Source: Gemmobacter aquatilis
GTDB lineage: Bacteria > Pseudomonadota > Alphaproteobacteria > Rhodobacterales > Rhodobacteraceae
NCBI RefSeq assembly: GCF_900110025.1
Contig: NZ_FOCE01000017.1
Coordinates: forward strand, 1-38,927
DNA: 38,927 nt
Direction of reading: 5' to 3'
Part shown: positions 32,472 to 38,927 of the stretch, one piece after another
Position numbering within the stretch: position 1 is the stretch's first letter
Layout: every line of letters starts with the position of its first letter
Program-made: the position numbers and the translations under genes
Notes under the pieces: generated by a model
Told to the model about the DNA's origin: nothing
What the model saw: the letters and a program-made list of their open reading frames with translations, nothing else
Databases searched by the model: none

Positions 32472-33551
32472 ATGTCGTTCAACAGGATCGCCGTGCTCGG
32501 CCTCGGCAAGGTCGGCCATCTGGCCGCGGAACTTCTGGTGCAAGGCGGCTTCACCGTCACCGGCATCGACGCCCGCCCCACCACGGCCCCCTTCGCCACC
32601 AAAACCGTCGATCTCAGCGACCCCGCCGCCCTGAAAGCCGCGCTGGACGGGCAAGAGGCCGTGCTGTCCTGCCTGCCCTATCACCTCAATATCGGCGTCT
32701 CCACCGTCGCCCATGGCCTTGGCCTGCACTACTTCGACCTGACGGAAGACGTGCCCACCACCAAACATATCCGCGAACTCTCCAAGACCTCCAAGGGGCT
32801 GATGGCGCCGCAATGCGGCCTCGCCCCCGGCTTCGTCGGCATCGTCGCCGCCGATCTGGCCAACCAGTTCGAGACCGTCCGCTCGATCAAGCTGCGCGTC
32901 GGCGCGCTGCCGCAGAACCCGACGGGGCTGCTCGGCTATGCCTTCAACTGGTCGCCCGAAGGCGTGGTGAACGAATATCTCAACGATTGCGAGGTGATCG
33001 AGGAAGGCGTGCTGAAAACCGTCTCCGCGATGGAATGGACCGAGGCGATCTTCATCGACGGGATGCAGCTGGAAGCCTTCACCACCTCGGGGGGCTTGGG
33101 CACGATGTGCGAAACCTATCTGGGCCGGATCGAGAACCTCGATTACAAGACCATGCGCTATCCGGGCCATGTGAAGCTGATGAATTTCTTCTTCCACGAG
33201 CTGCTGATGCGCGAAAACCGCGCCGAGGCCGGGCGCATCCTGACCAATGCCAAGCCGCCGGTGGACGAGGATGTGGTCTATGTCCATGTCGCCGCCGAAG
33301 GCAAACAGAACGGCCAGTTGCGCCGCAAGGAATTCGTGCGCGCCTATTACCCGATTGAAATCGGCGGCAAATCCCGCACGGCGATTGCCTGGACCACCTC
33401 CGCCTCGGTTGTCGCGGTGATCGAGATGGTCCGCGCCGGGGCGCTGCCGAGCCAAGGGTTCCTGAAACAGGAAGACATCCCGCTGGCCCCCTATCTGGCC
33501 ACCCCCACCGGCAGCCACTACCAGACCGGCCACCGCGCCCGCCACGCCTGA
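32472..33551 (+). CDS. Saccharopine dehydrogenase-family enzyme (saccharopine or lysine 6-dehydrogenase)
   Basis: A 359-residue NAD(P)-binding protein. The Rossmann motif is VLGLGKVGHLAAELL at the N terminus, then LSCLPYHLN, QCGLAPGFVGIVA, FTTSGGLGTMCET and KTMRYPGHVKLMN, all typical of this family. Two readings fit: glutamate-forming saccharopine dehydrogenase, which needs a separate lysine-ketoglutarate reductase, or lysine 6-dehydrogenase, a same-family enzyme of similar length that makes aminoadipate semialdehyde directly from lysine. No reductase gene is here. Start ATG at 32472 follows aagga. Product feeds the aldehyde dehydrogenase next door. Confidence 0.83.
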   Translation: MSFNRIAVLGLGKVGHLAAELLVQGGFTVTGIDARPTTAPFATKTVDLSDPAALKAALDGQEAVLSCLPYHLNIGVSTVAHGLGLHYFDLTEDVPTTKHIRELSKTSKGLMAPQCGLAPGFVGIVAADLANQFETVRSIKLRVGALPQNPTGLLGYAFNWSPEGVVNEYLNDCEVIEEGVLKTVSAMEWTEAIFIDGMQLEAFTTSGGLGTMCETYLGRIENLDYKTMRYPGHVKLMNFFFHELLMRENRAEAGRILTNAKPPVDEDVVYVHVAAEGKQNGQLRRKEFVRAYYPIEIGGKSRTAIAWTTSASVVAVIEMVRAGALPSQGFLKQEDIPLAPYLATPTGSHYQTGHRARHA

Positions 33552-33557
33552 CGCCCC

Positions 33558-33578
33558 CGATTTTTCTGCGAAAAATCG
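33558..33578. terminator. CGATTTTTC-GAAAAATCG terminator
   Basis: CGATTTTTC (33558-33566), loop tgc, GAAAAATCG (33570-33578): a perfect 9-bp stem six bases after the preceding stop. The built-in T and A runs make it usable from either strand, suiting its place between converging genes. Confidence 0.75.
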
Positions 33579-33581
33579 CGC

Positions 33582-33611
33582 CTCCCCCCCGGCCTTGCGC
33601 CTGGGGGGGAG
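33582..33611. terminator. GC-rich hairpin between converging genes
   Basis: CTCCCCCCC (33582-33590) pairs with GGGGGGGAG (33603-33611). It stands directly after the first terminator and before repeat copy 4, so the 121-base gap is almost wholly structured sequence. Confidence 0.6.
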
Positions 33612-33620
33612 AGGACAGAG

Positions 33621-33643
33621 GTGAGTATTTGCGCCAGGGTGAA
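33621..33643 (+). repeat. Dispersed intergenic repeat, copy 4
   Basis: gtgagtatttgcgccagggtgaa differs at three positions from the core of copy 3 (gggagtatttgggccaggatgaa). It lies 30 bases from the end of the M23 peptidase gene, again between genes. Confidence 0.7.
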
Positions 33644-33672
33644 AGCAGCGCCTTCGATCCTGCGCCGACCGG

Positions 33673-34575
33673 TCAGGCCTTGAACGCCTCTGTCGGCAGG
33701 CGCAGGATCAGATTCGGGTCGGGGCAGATGTCGGACCAGACATCCCACAGGCTTTCATGGCCAACGCCGAAGAAATTGCCGCCCTTTTGGTTCAGCATGT
33801 CAGACATGATCTGAAAATGCAGATGCGGCGCCCAGCCGCCATTTTCGGGCCAGTCACCCAGATCGGCGATATGCTGGCCCGCTGTCACCGTCTGGCCCGG
33901 TTGGCACAGGCCCGGCAGGCTGGCGCCGAGGTGGCCGTAAAGGGTCCAGAACGCGATCCCTTCGACCGCATGTTCCAGGATCAGCGTATGGCCGTAATCC
34001 AGCGGATCGGCATTGTAGGTCACATACAGGACGCGGCCGGGCAGGGGGGCGTGAACCTTGGTGCCCGCCGGGGCGAACACGTCGATCCCCATATGGATCA
34101 TCCGCCGTTCCGGGCTGGCCGCATCGGCGAATTGCGCGGATTTGTAGACCGCGCGTTTCTCGTCGTAGGGGCCAAGGCCATAGGCGGCGCCCTGTGCGGC
34201 GAACCACGTATCGAAGGCGCGATCGGAATAGGCGGGCATATGCGGTGTGTGGTCGGTCAGCAGCGCCATGTGGCTTGTGCTGGCGATCTCGGGCTGGAAT
34301 AGCGGCGCCACGGGCAGGGTGGCCAGCACCGCGCGCAGCCGGTCCGCCCCGGCGGTGGCGGGCAGGCCCGCGCCGCGCCGCATCACCGCGCGCAGCAGGC
34401 CCTGATCCACCGCGCGCAGCCGCGCGGCCTCGGGTGCCAGGCCGAGGGCGGCGAGGATGTCGGGCAGCAGGCTGTCGGCCTGCGCTTCCGACAGGCCCGC
34501 CGCGGCGCGGCGCAGCGCGGTATACAGGTCTTCTGCGCCGATCAGGGCGGCGGCGATACGGGTGGCTTCGGTCAT
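33673..34575 (-). CDS. M23-type metallopeptidase domain protein without a signal peptide
   Basis: About 300 residues. The C-terminal half is a LytM/M23 fold with both zinc motifs: HMGIDVFAPAGTKVHAPLPG (H-x-G-x-D) and PHLHFQIM (H-x-H), plus TLYGHLG. The N-terminal 130 residues form an alpha-helical region (TEATRIAAALIGAEDLYTAL). No signal peptide or membrane helix is seen, unusual for a peptidoglycan endopeptidase. Similar M23 domains occur as part of large cytoplasmic proteins fused to aminotransferase and kinase domains, so a non-murein substrate is possible. ATG at 34575 is used; GTG at 34599 is an alternative. Separate from recR. Confidence 0.82.
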   Translation of the reverse strand: MTEATRIAAALIGAEDLYTALRRAAAGLSEAQADSLLPDILAALGLAPEAARLRAVDQGLLRAVMRRGAGLPATAGADRLRAVLATLPVAPLFQPEIASTSHMALLTDHTPHMPAYSDRAFDTWFAAQGAAYGLGPYDEKRAVYKSAQFADAASPERRMIHMGIDVFAPAGTKVHAPLPGRVLYVTYNADPLDYGHTLILEHAVEGIAFWTLYGHLGASLPGLCQPGQTVTAGQHIADLGDWPENGGWAPHLHFQIMSDMLNQKGGNFFGVGHESLWDVWSDICPDPNLILRLPTEAFKA

Positions 34576-34626
34576 TTGGGGCACCAGATTTTGCAGCACA
34601 GGGGGTGTACGGGGGGTGTACGCATG

Positions 34627-35223
34627 TCAGACGCGGCGCCGCGCCCGGAAAGCGGCACCAATGGTGCCATCGTCGAGGTAATCCAGCTCGCCGCCGATCG
34701 GCACGCCCTGCGCCAGTGAGGATATCTGCACCCCGCTGCCCTCCAGCGCATCGGCGATGTAATGGGCGGTGGTCTGGCCATCCACCGTGGCGTTCAGCGC
34801 CAGGATCACCTCGCGCACGCCCTCGTCGCGGACCCGTTCCACCAGCCGGGGGATGCGCAATTCCTCCGGCCCCACGCTGTCCAGCGCCGAGAGCGTGCCG
34901 CCCAGCACATGATAGCGCCCCTTGAAGGCGCCCGTGCGCTCCATCGCCCAGAGGTCGGCCACGTCTTCGACGACGCAGATCTCGCCCGTCGCGCGGCGGT
35001 CATCGGTGCAGATCGGGCAGATGTCGCCGGTGCCGATATTGCCGCATATGGTGCAATCGCGGGCAGTCAGCGCAACATGTGCCATGGCCTGCGCCAGCGG
35101 GGCCATCAGCGGCCCACGCTTTTTCAGCAGCACCAGCACCGCGCGCCGGGCCGAACGCGGGCCGAGGCCCGGCAGGCGGGCCATCAGCTCGATCAGGTCT
35201 TCGATGTCGCGCGGGCCAGTCAT
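34627..35223 (-). CDS. recR: Recombination mediator RecR
   Basis: A 198-residue protein, the standard RecR length. It has an N-terminal helix-hairpin-helix ([20 protein letters not shown]), a zinc finger with C57, C60, C69 and C72, and a Toprim domain beginning [17 protein letters not shown]. With RecF and RecO it loads RecA at gaps. The ATG at 35223 matches the family start; an upstream ATG at 35271 lies inside the ybaB end. It ends the dnaX-ybaB-recR block, an order conserved in many bacteria. Confidence 0.96.
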   Translation of the reverse strand: MTGPRDIEDLIELMARLPGLGPRSARRAVLVLLKKRGPLMAPLAQAMAHVALTARDCTICGNIGTGDICPICTDDRRATGEICVVEDVADLWAMERTGAFKGRYHVLGGTLSALDSVGPEELRIPRLVERVRDEGVREVILALNATVDGQTTAHYIADALEGSGVQISSLAQGVPIGGELDYLDDGTIGAAFRARRRV

Positions 35224-35236
35224 CAGTGGGGGGCCA

Positions 35237-35581
35237 TCAGAAGGGCAGCTTGAAATCCGGCGGCAGGCCAAGGCCTTCGGTCAGCTTCGCCATTTCCTGC
35301 TGGCCCCGGCTGGCGGCCTTGCCCTGCGCATCCTTGATCGCGGCGATGATCAGATCCTCGATCACCTCCTTCTCCGAGGGCACCAGAATCGACGGGTCAA
35401 TATCCAGCCCGGTGACCTCGCCCTTGGCGGTGCAGCGCGCCTTCACCAGCCCCGCGCCGCTTTCGCCAATCACCACGGTGCGCGCCAGATCTTCCTGCAG
35501 GCGGGCCATCTTTTCCTGCATCTCCTGCGCGGCCTTCATCATCTTGGCCATATCGCCAATGCCGCCCAAACCCTTGAACAT
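35237..35581 (-). CDS. ybaB: YbaB/EbfC nucleoid-associated protein
   Basis: A 114-residue DNA-binding protein of the YbaB/EbfC family, a dimer with tweezers shape. It starts [20 protein letters not shown], then [14 protein letters not shown] and [11 protein letters not shown]. Of two nearby ATGs, the one at 35581 is better spaced from the aaagga site (about 7 bases) than 35587, which would give MSMFKG. The ribosome-binding site overlaps the dnaX stop. Located in the usual dnaX-ybaB-recR order. Confidence 0.95.
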   Translation of the reverse strand: MFKGLGGIGDMAKMMKAAQEMQEKMARLQEDLARTVVIGESGAGLVKARCTAKGEVTGLDIDPSILVPSEKEVIEDLIIAAIKDAQGKAASRGQQEMAKLTEGLGLPPDFKLPF

Positions 35582-35593
35582 GCTCATTTCCTT

Positions 35594-37351
35594 TCAGTTA
35601 TCCTCGAAGGGATCCCATTCATCTTCCACCTCGGGCAGCGCCTGGACAAGGGCCTCTTGCGCCATGGCTTCGGGGGTGCGGATCTCGGTGATCTTCGCGC
35701 CGGGAAAGGCGGCCAGCACCGCCTGCACCAGCGGATTGTCCAGCGCCTCGGCCTCGGCCACCAGCCGGTCGGCGTCCCGCGCCTCGGCAATCGTCGGCGC
35801 ACCGCCGTTGTTCACGACCGAGACGCCCCAGCGCGCGCCCGTCCAGCCTTGCAGCCGCTGCGACAGCCGCGCCGCCAGATCGGCGGGGGCGTTGGCGGCC
35901 GGTTCAAACTCGATCCGGCCGGGGGAGTAGCGGGCGAGGCGCAGGCAGGATTCAACCTCCAGCAGCAGCGCCATGTCGCGTTTTTCACGAATAAGATCAA
36001 GTACATGATCGAATGTCGCGTAAAGCTTCACACCGCCTTCGGCCAAGGCCACCGCCGTGGCGGCCCCGCTCATCGTCGCCCCAAGGGCCGGGCCGCGCGC
36101 AGGCGCCATCATCCGTGCCGGCGCATGAACCATGCCCCCGCCGCCGCCCGCAGGGGCGCCGCCCCCGCCCGGATGCACCGGCGGTGGGCCGGATTGCAGC
36201 CGCCGCACCAGCGCCTCGGGGTCGGGCAGATCGGCGACATGGGTCAGCCGGATCACCGCCATTTCGGCAGCCATCATCGCATTGGGGGCCAGCGCCACCT
36301 CCTCGATCGCCTTCAGCAGCATCTGCCACATCCGCGTCAGCACCCGCATCGGCAGACGGCCCGCCATATCCAGCCCGCGCGCCCGTTCATCGGGCGGGGT
36401 CGTGGGGTCTTCCGCCGCTTCGGGCGTGATTTTAATGACGGAAATCCAATGGGTTATCTCTGCCAGATCGCGCAGAACCGCCATCGGGTCCGCCCCGTCG
36501 GAATATTGTGAGGCCAGCTCGGCCAAAGCCTCGGCCGCCGCGCCCCGCATGATCATGTCGAACAGATCAAGCGTGCGGCCCCGGTCGGCCAGCCCCAGCA
36601 TGGCGCGCACCTGATCGGCGCTGGTTTCGCCCGCCCCATGGGCAATCGCCTGATCCATCAGGCTCATCGCGTCGCGCACCGATCCTTCCGCCGCCCGGGT
36701 GATCAGCGCCAGCGCGTCGGGCGACAGCGCGGCACCTTCCTTGCCCGCGATCTTCGCCAGATGCGCCATCATCACTTCCGGCTCGATCCGCTTCAGATCG
36801 AACCGCTGGCAGCGCGACAGAACCGTGACCGGAACCTTGCGGATTTCGGTGGTGGCGAAAATAAATTTCACATGCGGCGGTGGTTCCTCCAGCGTCTTCA
36901 GCAGCGCGTTGAACGCGCTGGTGGACAGCATGTGAACTTCGTCGATGATATAGATCTTGTAGCGGGCCGAAGCCGCCCGATAGTGAACGGAATCAATGAT
37001 TTCGCGGATGTCACCCACGCCGGTGCGGCTGGCGGCGTCCATCTCCATCACATCCACATGGCGGCCTTCGGCAATCGCGCGGCACTGGTCGCAGACAAGG
37101 CAAGGCTCGGTCGTGGCGCCGCCCGTGCCATCGGGGCCGACGCAGTTCAGCCCCTTGGCGATGATGCGCGCGGTGGTGGTCTTGCCCACGCCGCGCACCC
37201 CGGTCATCACGAAGGCATGGGCGATCCGGTCGGCCGCAAAGGCGTTTTTCAGGGTGCGCACCATCGCCTCTTGCCCGATCAGATCGGCGAAGGTTTGCGG
37301 GCGGTATTTGCGGGCAAGGACCTGATAGCCCTGCGGTTCGGTGTCGGACAT
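35594..37351 (-). CDS. dnaX: DNA polymerase III subunit gamma/tau
   Basis: A 585-residue clamp-loader ATPase. It has Walker A GVRGVGKTT (51-59), a zinc module beginning CVGPDG and ending CLVCDQC, Walker B IIDEVHMLS, sensor 1 FATTEIRKVP and SRCQRF. A Gly/Pro-rich linker (HPGGGGAPAGGGGG) separates the ATPase domain from the C-terminal tau region, which ends EDEWDPFEDN. Strong ggaagg stands before the ATG at 37351. An upstream reading to 37978 runs through the DUF3775 gene on the other strand and is not used. No slippery A AAA AAG site is seen, so a frameshifted gamma form is not predicted. Confidence 0.96.
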   Translation of the reverse strand: MSDTEPQGYQVLARKYRPQTFADLIGQEAMVRTLKNAFAADRIAHAFVMTGVRGVGKTTTARIIAKGLNCVGPDGTGGATTEPCLVCDQCRAIAEGRHVDVMEMDAASRTGVGDIREIIDSVHYRAASARYKIYIIDEVHMLSTSAFNALLKTLEEPPPHVKFIFATTEIRKVPVTVLSRCQRFDLKRIEPEVMMAHLAKIAGKEGAALSPDALALITRAAEGSVRDAMSLMDQAIAHGAGETSADQVRAMLGLADRGRTLDLFDMIMRGAAAEALAELASQYSDGADPMAVLRDLAEITHWISVIKITPEAAEDPTTPPDERARGLDMAGRLPMRVLTRMWQMLLKAIEEVALAPNAMMAAEMAVIRLTHVADLPDPEALVRRLQSGPPPVHPGGGGAPAGGGGGMVHAPARMMAPARGPALGATMSGAATAVALAEGGVKLYATFDHVLDLIREKRDMALLLEVESCLRLARYSPGRIEFEPAANAPADLAARLSQRLQGWTGARWGVSVVNNGGAPTIAEARDADRLVAEAEALDNPLVQAVLAAFPGAKITEIRTPEAMAQEALVQALPEVEDEWDPFEDN

Positions 37352-37465
37352 GGCGCCTTCCGGGATTCTGCGCCCCCAACCTATGCCGCCCGCCCCCCCG
37401 CGTCCACCCGCCCGCTTGCAAAGCGGCGCAGACCGGCGCAGCATATGGCGCAACCGGAGGATACC

Positions 37466-37792
37466 ATGCTCGAAATCAGCCCTGCCAAAGTCGTCCACAT
37501 CATCTATCAGTCGCGCGAAGGCGGCATGGGCGAGCAGGAATTGCACGCCTTCATCGCTGGGCTGAACGAAGATGAACAGGCGCATCTGGTGGCGCTGGCC
37601 TGGGTGGGGCGCGGGGTTTATGAGGCCGAGGATTTCGACGAGGCGGTGGAGACCGCCTTTGCCGAACGCTCGGCCCCGACAGACAAGTATCTGATGGGAA
37701 TGCCACATCTGGCCGAGAATCTGGAAGCCGGGCTGGAGGCGATGGGCATTGACGTGACCGAAGTCGAGGATGATTTCCTGCGCGGCCACTGA
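37466..37792 (+). CDS. DUF3775 domain protein
   Basis: A 108-residue small acidic protein. It begins MLEISPAKVVHIIYQSREGG and contains ELHAFIAGLNEDEQAHLVAL, then a WVGRGVYEAEDFDEAVE stretch. This matches my recollection of DUF3775, a family of unknown function common in alphaproteobacteria. ggagg precedes the ATG at 37466 with ideal spacing. It is divergent from dnaX (114-base gap) and convergent with scoB. Upstream in-frame extension to 36638 overlaps dnaX antisense and is rejected. Confidence 0.8.
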   Translation: MLEISPAKVVHIIYQSREGGMGEQELHAFIAGLNEDEQAHLVALAWVGRGVYEAEDFDEAVETAFAERSAPTDKYLMGMPHLAENLEAGLEAMGIDVTEVEDDFLRGH

Positions 37793-37883
37793 GCGGCGAT
37801 TTTCCGGCGTGGTGAGGAAAGCAGAGCGCGCGATGCGCGCACGCCTGTGTCTCGCCGACCGGGCAGGGCCCGGATCGGCTCGG

Positions 37884-37902
37884 GCGCAGCCTTTGGCTGC
37901 GC
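37884..37902. terminator. Hairpin downstream of the DUF3775 gene
   Basis: GCGCAGCC (37884-37891) and GGCTGCGC (37895-37902) form a perfect 8-bp stem with loop TTT. It immediately precedes repeat copy 5. A second short GCGCGC dyad lies at 37826-37840. Confidence 0.5.
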
Positions 37903-37904
37903 GG

Positions 37905-37936
37905 GCCTCCGGCGGGGATATTTGGGCCAAGATGAA
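37905..37936 (+). repeat. Dispersed intergenic repeat, copy 5
   Basis: gcctccggcggggatatttg followed by ggccaagatgaa. It shares the gcctccggcggg left part with copies 2 and 3 and the gatatttgggccaagatgaa core with copy 1, tying the family together. Confidence 0.85.
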
Positions 37937-37951
37937 GAGGCGTTCGGGTTT

Positions 37952-37976
37952 GGCGCAGGGCTGTTTTCCCTGCGCC
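37952..37976. terminator. Terminator at the end of scoB
   Basis: GGCGCAGGG (37952-37960) and CCCTGCGCC (37968-37976) form a perfect 9-bp stem with loop ctgtttt, 8 bases past the scoB stop on the minus transcript. It is well placed to end scoAB. Confidence 0.7.
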
Positions 37977-37983
37977 ATTGGTG

Positions 37984-38610
37984 TCAGTTGACGATGGTGG
38001 CTTCGGTTGCGGCGCGGAGGTCGGCTTCGGTGACGCCATCTGCCAGTTCGACGATCTTCAGTCCGCCCTCCACCACATCCAGCACGCCGAGGTTGGTGAT
38101 GATGCGGTCCACCACCGCGCGGCCGGTCAGCGGCAGGGTGCAGGCGTGCAGCACCTTGCTTTCACCGTGTTTCGAGGTGTGATCCATCACCACCACCACG
38201 CGGCCCACGCCCGCCACAAGGTCCATCGCGCCGCCCATGCCCTTGACCAGTTTGCCCGGGATCATCCAGTTCGCCAGATCGCCGGTTTCCGAGACCTCCA
38301 TCGCGCCGAGGATCGCCATGGCGATCTTGCCGCCGCGGATCATTGCGAAGCTCTGGGCGCTGTCGAAATAGGCGGTCTGCGGCAGTTCGGTGATCGTCTG
38401 CTTGCCGGCGTTGATCAGATCGGGGTCTTCCTCGCCCTCGTAAGGGAAGGGGCCCATGCCCAGCATGCCGTTTTCCGACTGCAAGGTTACGTTAACACCT
38501 TCGGGGATATAGTTCGACACCAGCGTCGGAATCCCGATGCCGAGGTTGACATACCATCCATCCTGAAGCTCTTGCGCGGCGCGTGCCGCCATCTGATTGC
38601 GGTCCCACAT
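37984..38610 (-). CDS. scoB: 3-oxoacid (succinyl-CoA:acetoacetate) CoA-transferase subunit B
   Basis: A 208-residue beta subunit of a class I CoA-transferase. It has VNLGIGIPTLVSNYIPEGV, catalytic Glu46 in LQSENGMLGMGP, and VVVVMDHTSKHGE. With subunit A it moves CoA from succinyl-CoA to acetoacetate or related acids. It sits 35 bases downstream of scoA. The length and the GMLGMGP loop fit the ScoB/AtoA group; other 3-oxoacids (such as 3-oxoadipate, PcaJ) are possible. Confidence 0.93.
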   Translation of the reverse strand: MWDRNQMAARAAQELQDGWYVNLGIGIPTLVSNYIPEGVNVTLQSENGMLGMGPFPYEGEEDPDLINAGKQTITELPQTAYFDSAQSFAMIRGGKIAMAILGAMEVSETGDLANWMIPGKLVKGMGGAMDLVAGVGRVVVVMDHTSKHGESKVLHACTLPLTGRAVVDRIITNLGVLDVVEGGLKIVELADGVTEADLRAATEATIVN

Positions 38611-38645
38611 GGTCTTTCTCCTGTTCCTGCTTGCGATGATCGGCC

Positions 38646-38927
38646 TTACAGGGCCGGTTCGCGTTTGCGGGTGGTCCGCTGTTCGATGCGTTTTTCATGC
38701 GGGCCCTGCACGATGCGGTGCACATAGATACCCGGCAGATGGATCGCGTCGGGGTCCAGCGCGCCCAGCGGCACGATCTCCTCCACCTCGGCCACGCAGA
38801 CCTGGCCACAGGTCGCCGCCGGGGCGTTGAAATTGCGCGCCGTCTTGCGGAACACCAGGTTGCCCGACGGGTCGGCCTTCCAGGCCTTGACGATCGCCAG
38901 ATCCATCACCAGCCCGGTCTCGAGGAT
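38646..38927 (-). CDS. scoA: 3-oxoacid CoA-transferase subunit A, C-terminal part (runs off right edge)
   Basis: The visible 93 residues are the C-terminal part of the alpha subunit: VMDLAIVKAWKADPSGNLVF, RKTARNFNAPAATCGQ, then VAEVEEIVPLGALDP and LPGIYVHRIV. These match ScoA/AtoD ends. The reading frame is open to the window edge, so the start and the glycine-rich CoA-binding part lie beyond it. It forms a heteromer with the scoB product. Confidence 0.92.
   Translation of the reverse strand: MLETGLVMDLAIVKAWKADPSGNLVFRKTARNFNAPAATCGQVCVAEVEEIVPLGALDPDAIHLPGIYVHRIVQGPHEKRIEQRTTRKREPAL

Noticed and set aside
35594-37351. Programmed frameshift in dnaX giving a short gamma subunit
   Set aside because: Short A runs exist (such as GAAAAAC) but none has the slippery A AAA AAG pattern in frame with a following stem.

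Overview
The window is a GC-rich (by eye roughly 65 %) alphaproteobacterial chromosome segment, most likely from Rhodobacteraceae (Rhodobacter/Gemmobacter/Paracoccus-like). I infer this from codon usage, the urtABCDE and glutaryl-CoA dehydrogenase gene types, and short intergenic repeats built around a gggatatttgggccaagatgaa core. I recalled the family resemblances from memory; no search was run. About 35 genes are packed tightly, many with ATGA or TGATG overlaps. No tRNA, rRNA or CRISPR array is visible.

Layout. 1-440: left end of an IS3-type element and non-functional debris. 440-4564 (minus): a tripartite tricarboxylate transporter (tctC-tctB-tctA) and a second periplasmic binding protein, divergent from the TctD/TctE-like two-component system (4640-6693). 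6930-7613: a small protein made almost entirely of RTX calcium-binding nonapeptides. 7663-15038 (minus): an eight-gene operon encoding an NMT1/THI5-type ABC transporter, a cytosine deaminase-like amidohydrolase, an FAD-linked oxidase, two flavodoxin-fold oxidoreductases and a creatininase-like amidohydrolase. A RidA-family gene (15290) is divergent from it. This looks like an uptake-plus-degradation route for a cyclic nitrogen compound. 15692-18565 (minus): a five-PAS soluble hybrid histidine kinase. 18967-25079: urtABCDE, the urea ABC transporter.

25248-33551: a LysR regulator divergent from gcdH, an E1 alpha/beta fusion dehydrogenase, a FabD-like acyltransferase and an alpha-aminoadipic semialdehyde dehydrogenase, followed after a hairpin by a saccharopine-dehydrogenase-family enzyme. 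Together they read as lysine -> aminoadipate semialdehyde -> 2-aminoadipate -> 2-oxoadipate -> glutaryl-CoA -> crotonyl-CoA. The roles of the E1 fusion and its translationally coupled acyltransferase are not explained by standard knowledge; this is the best candidate for new biology here.

33673-38927: a cytoplasmic-looking M23 metallopeptidase, the housekeeping block dnaX-ybaB-recR (minus), a DUF3775 protein (plus), and scoB with partial scoA (minus), running off the right edge.
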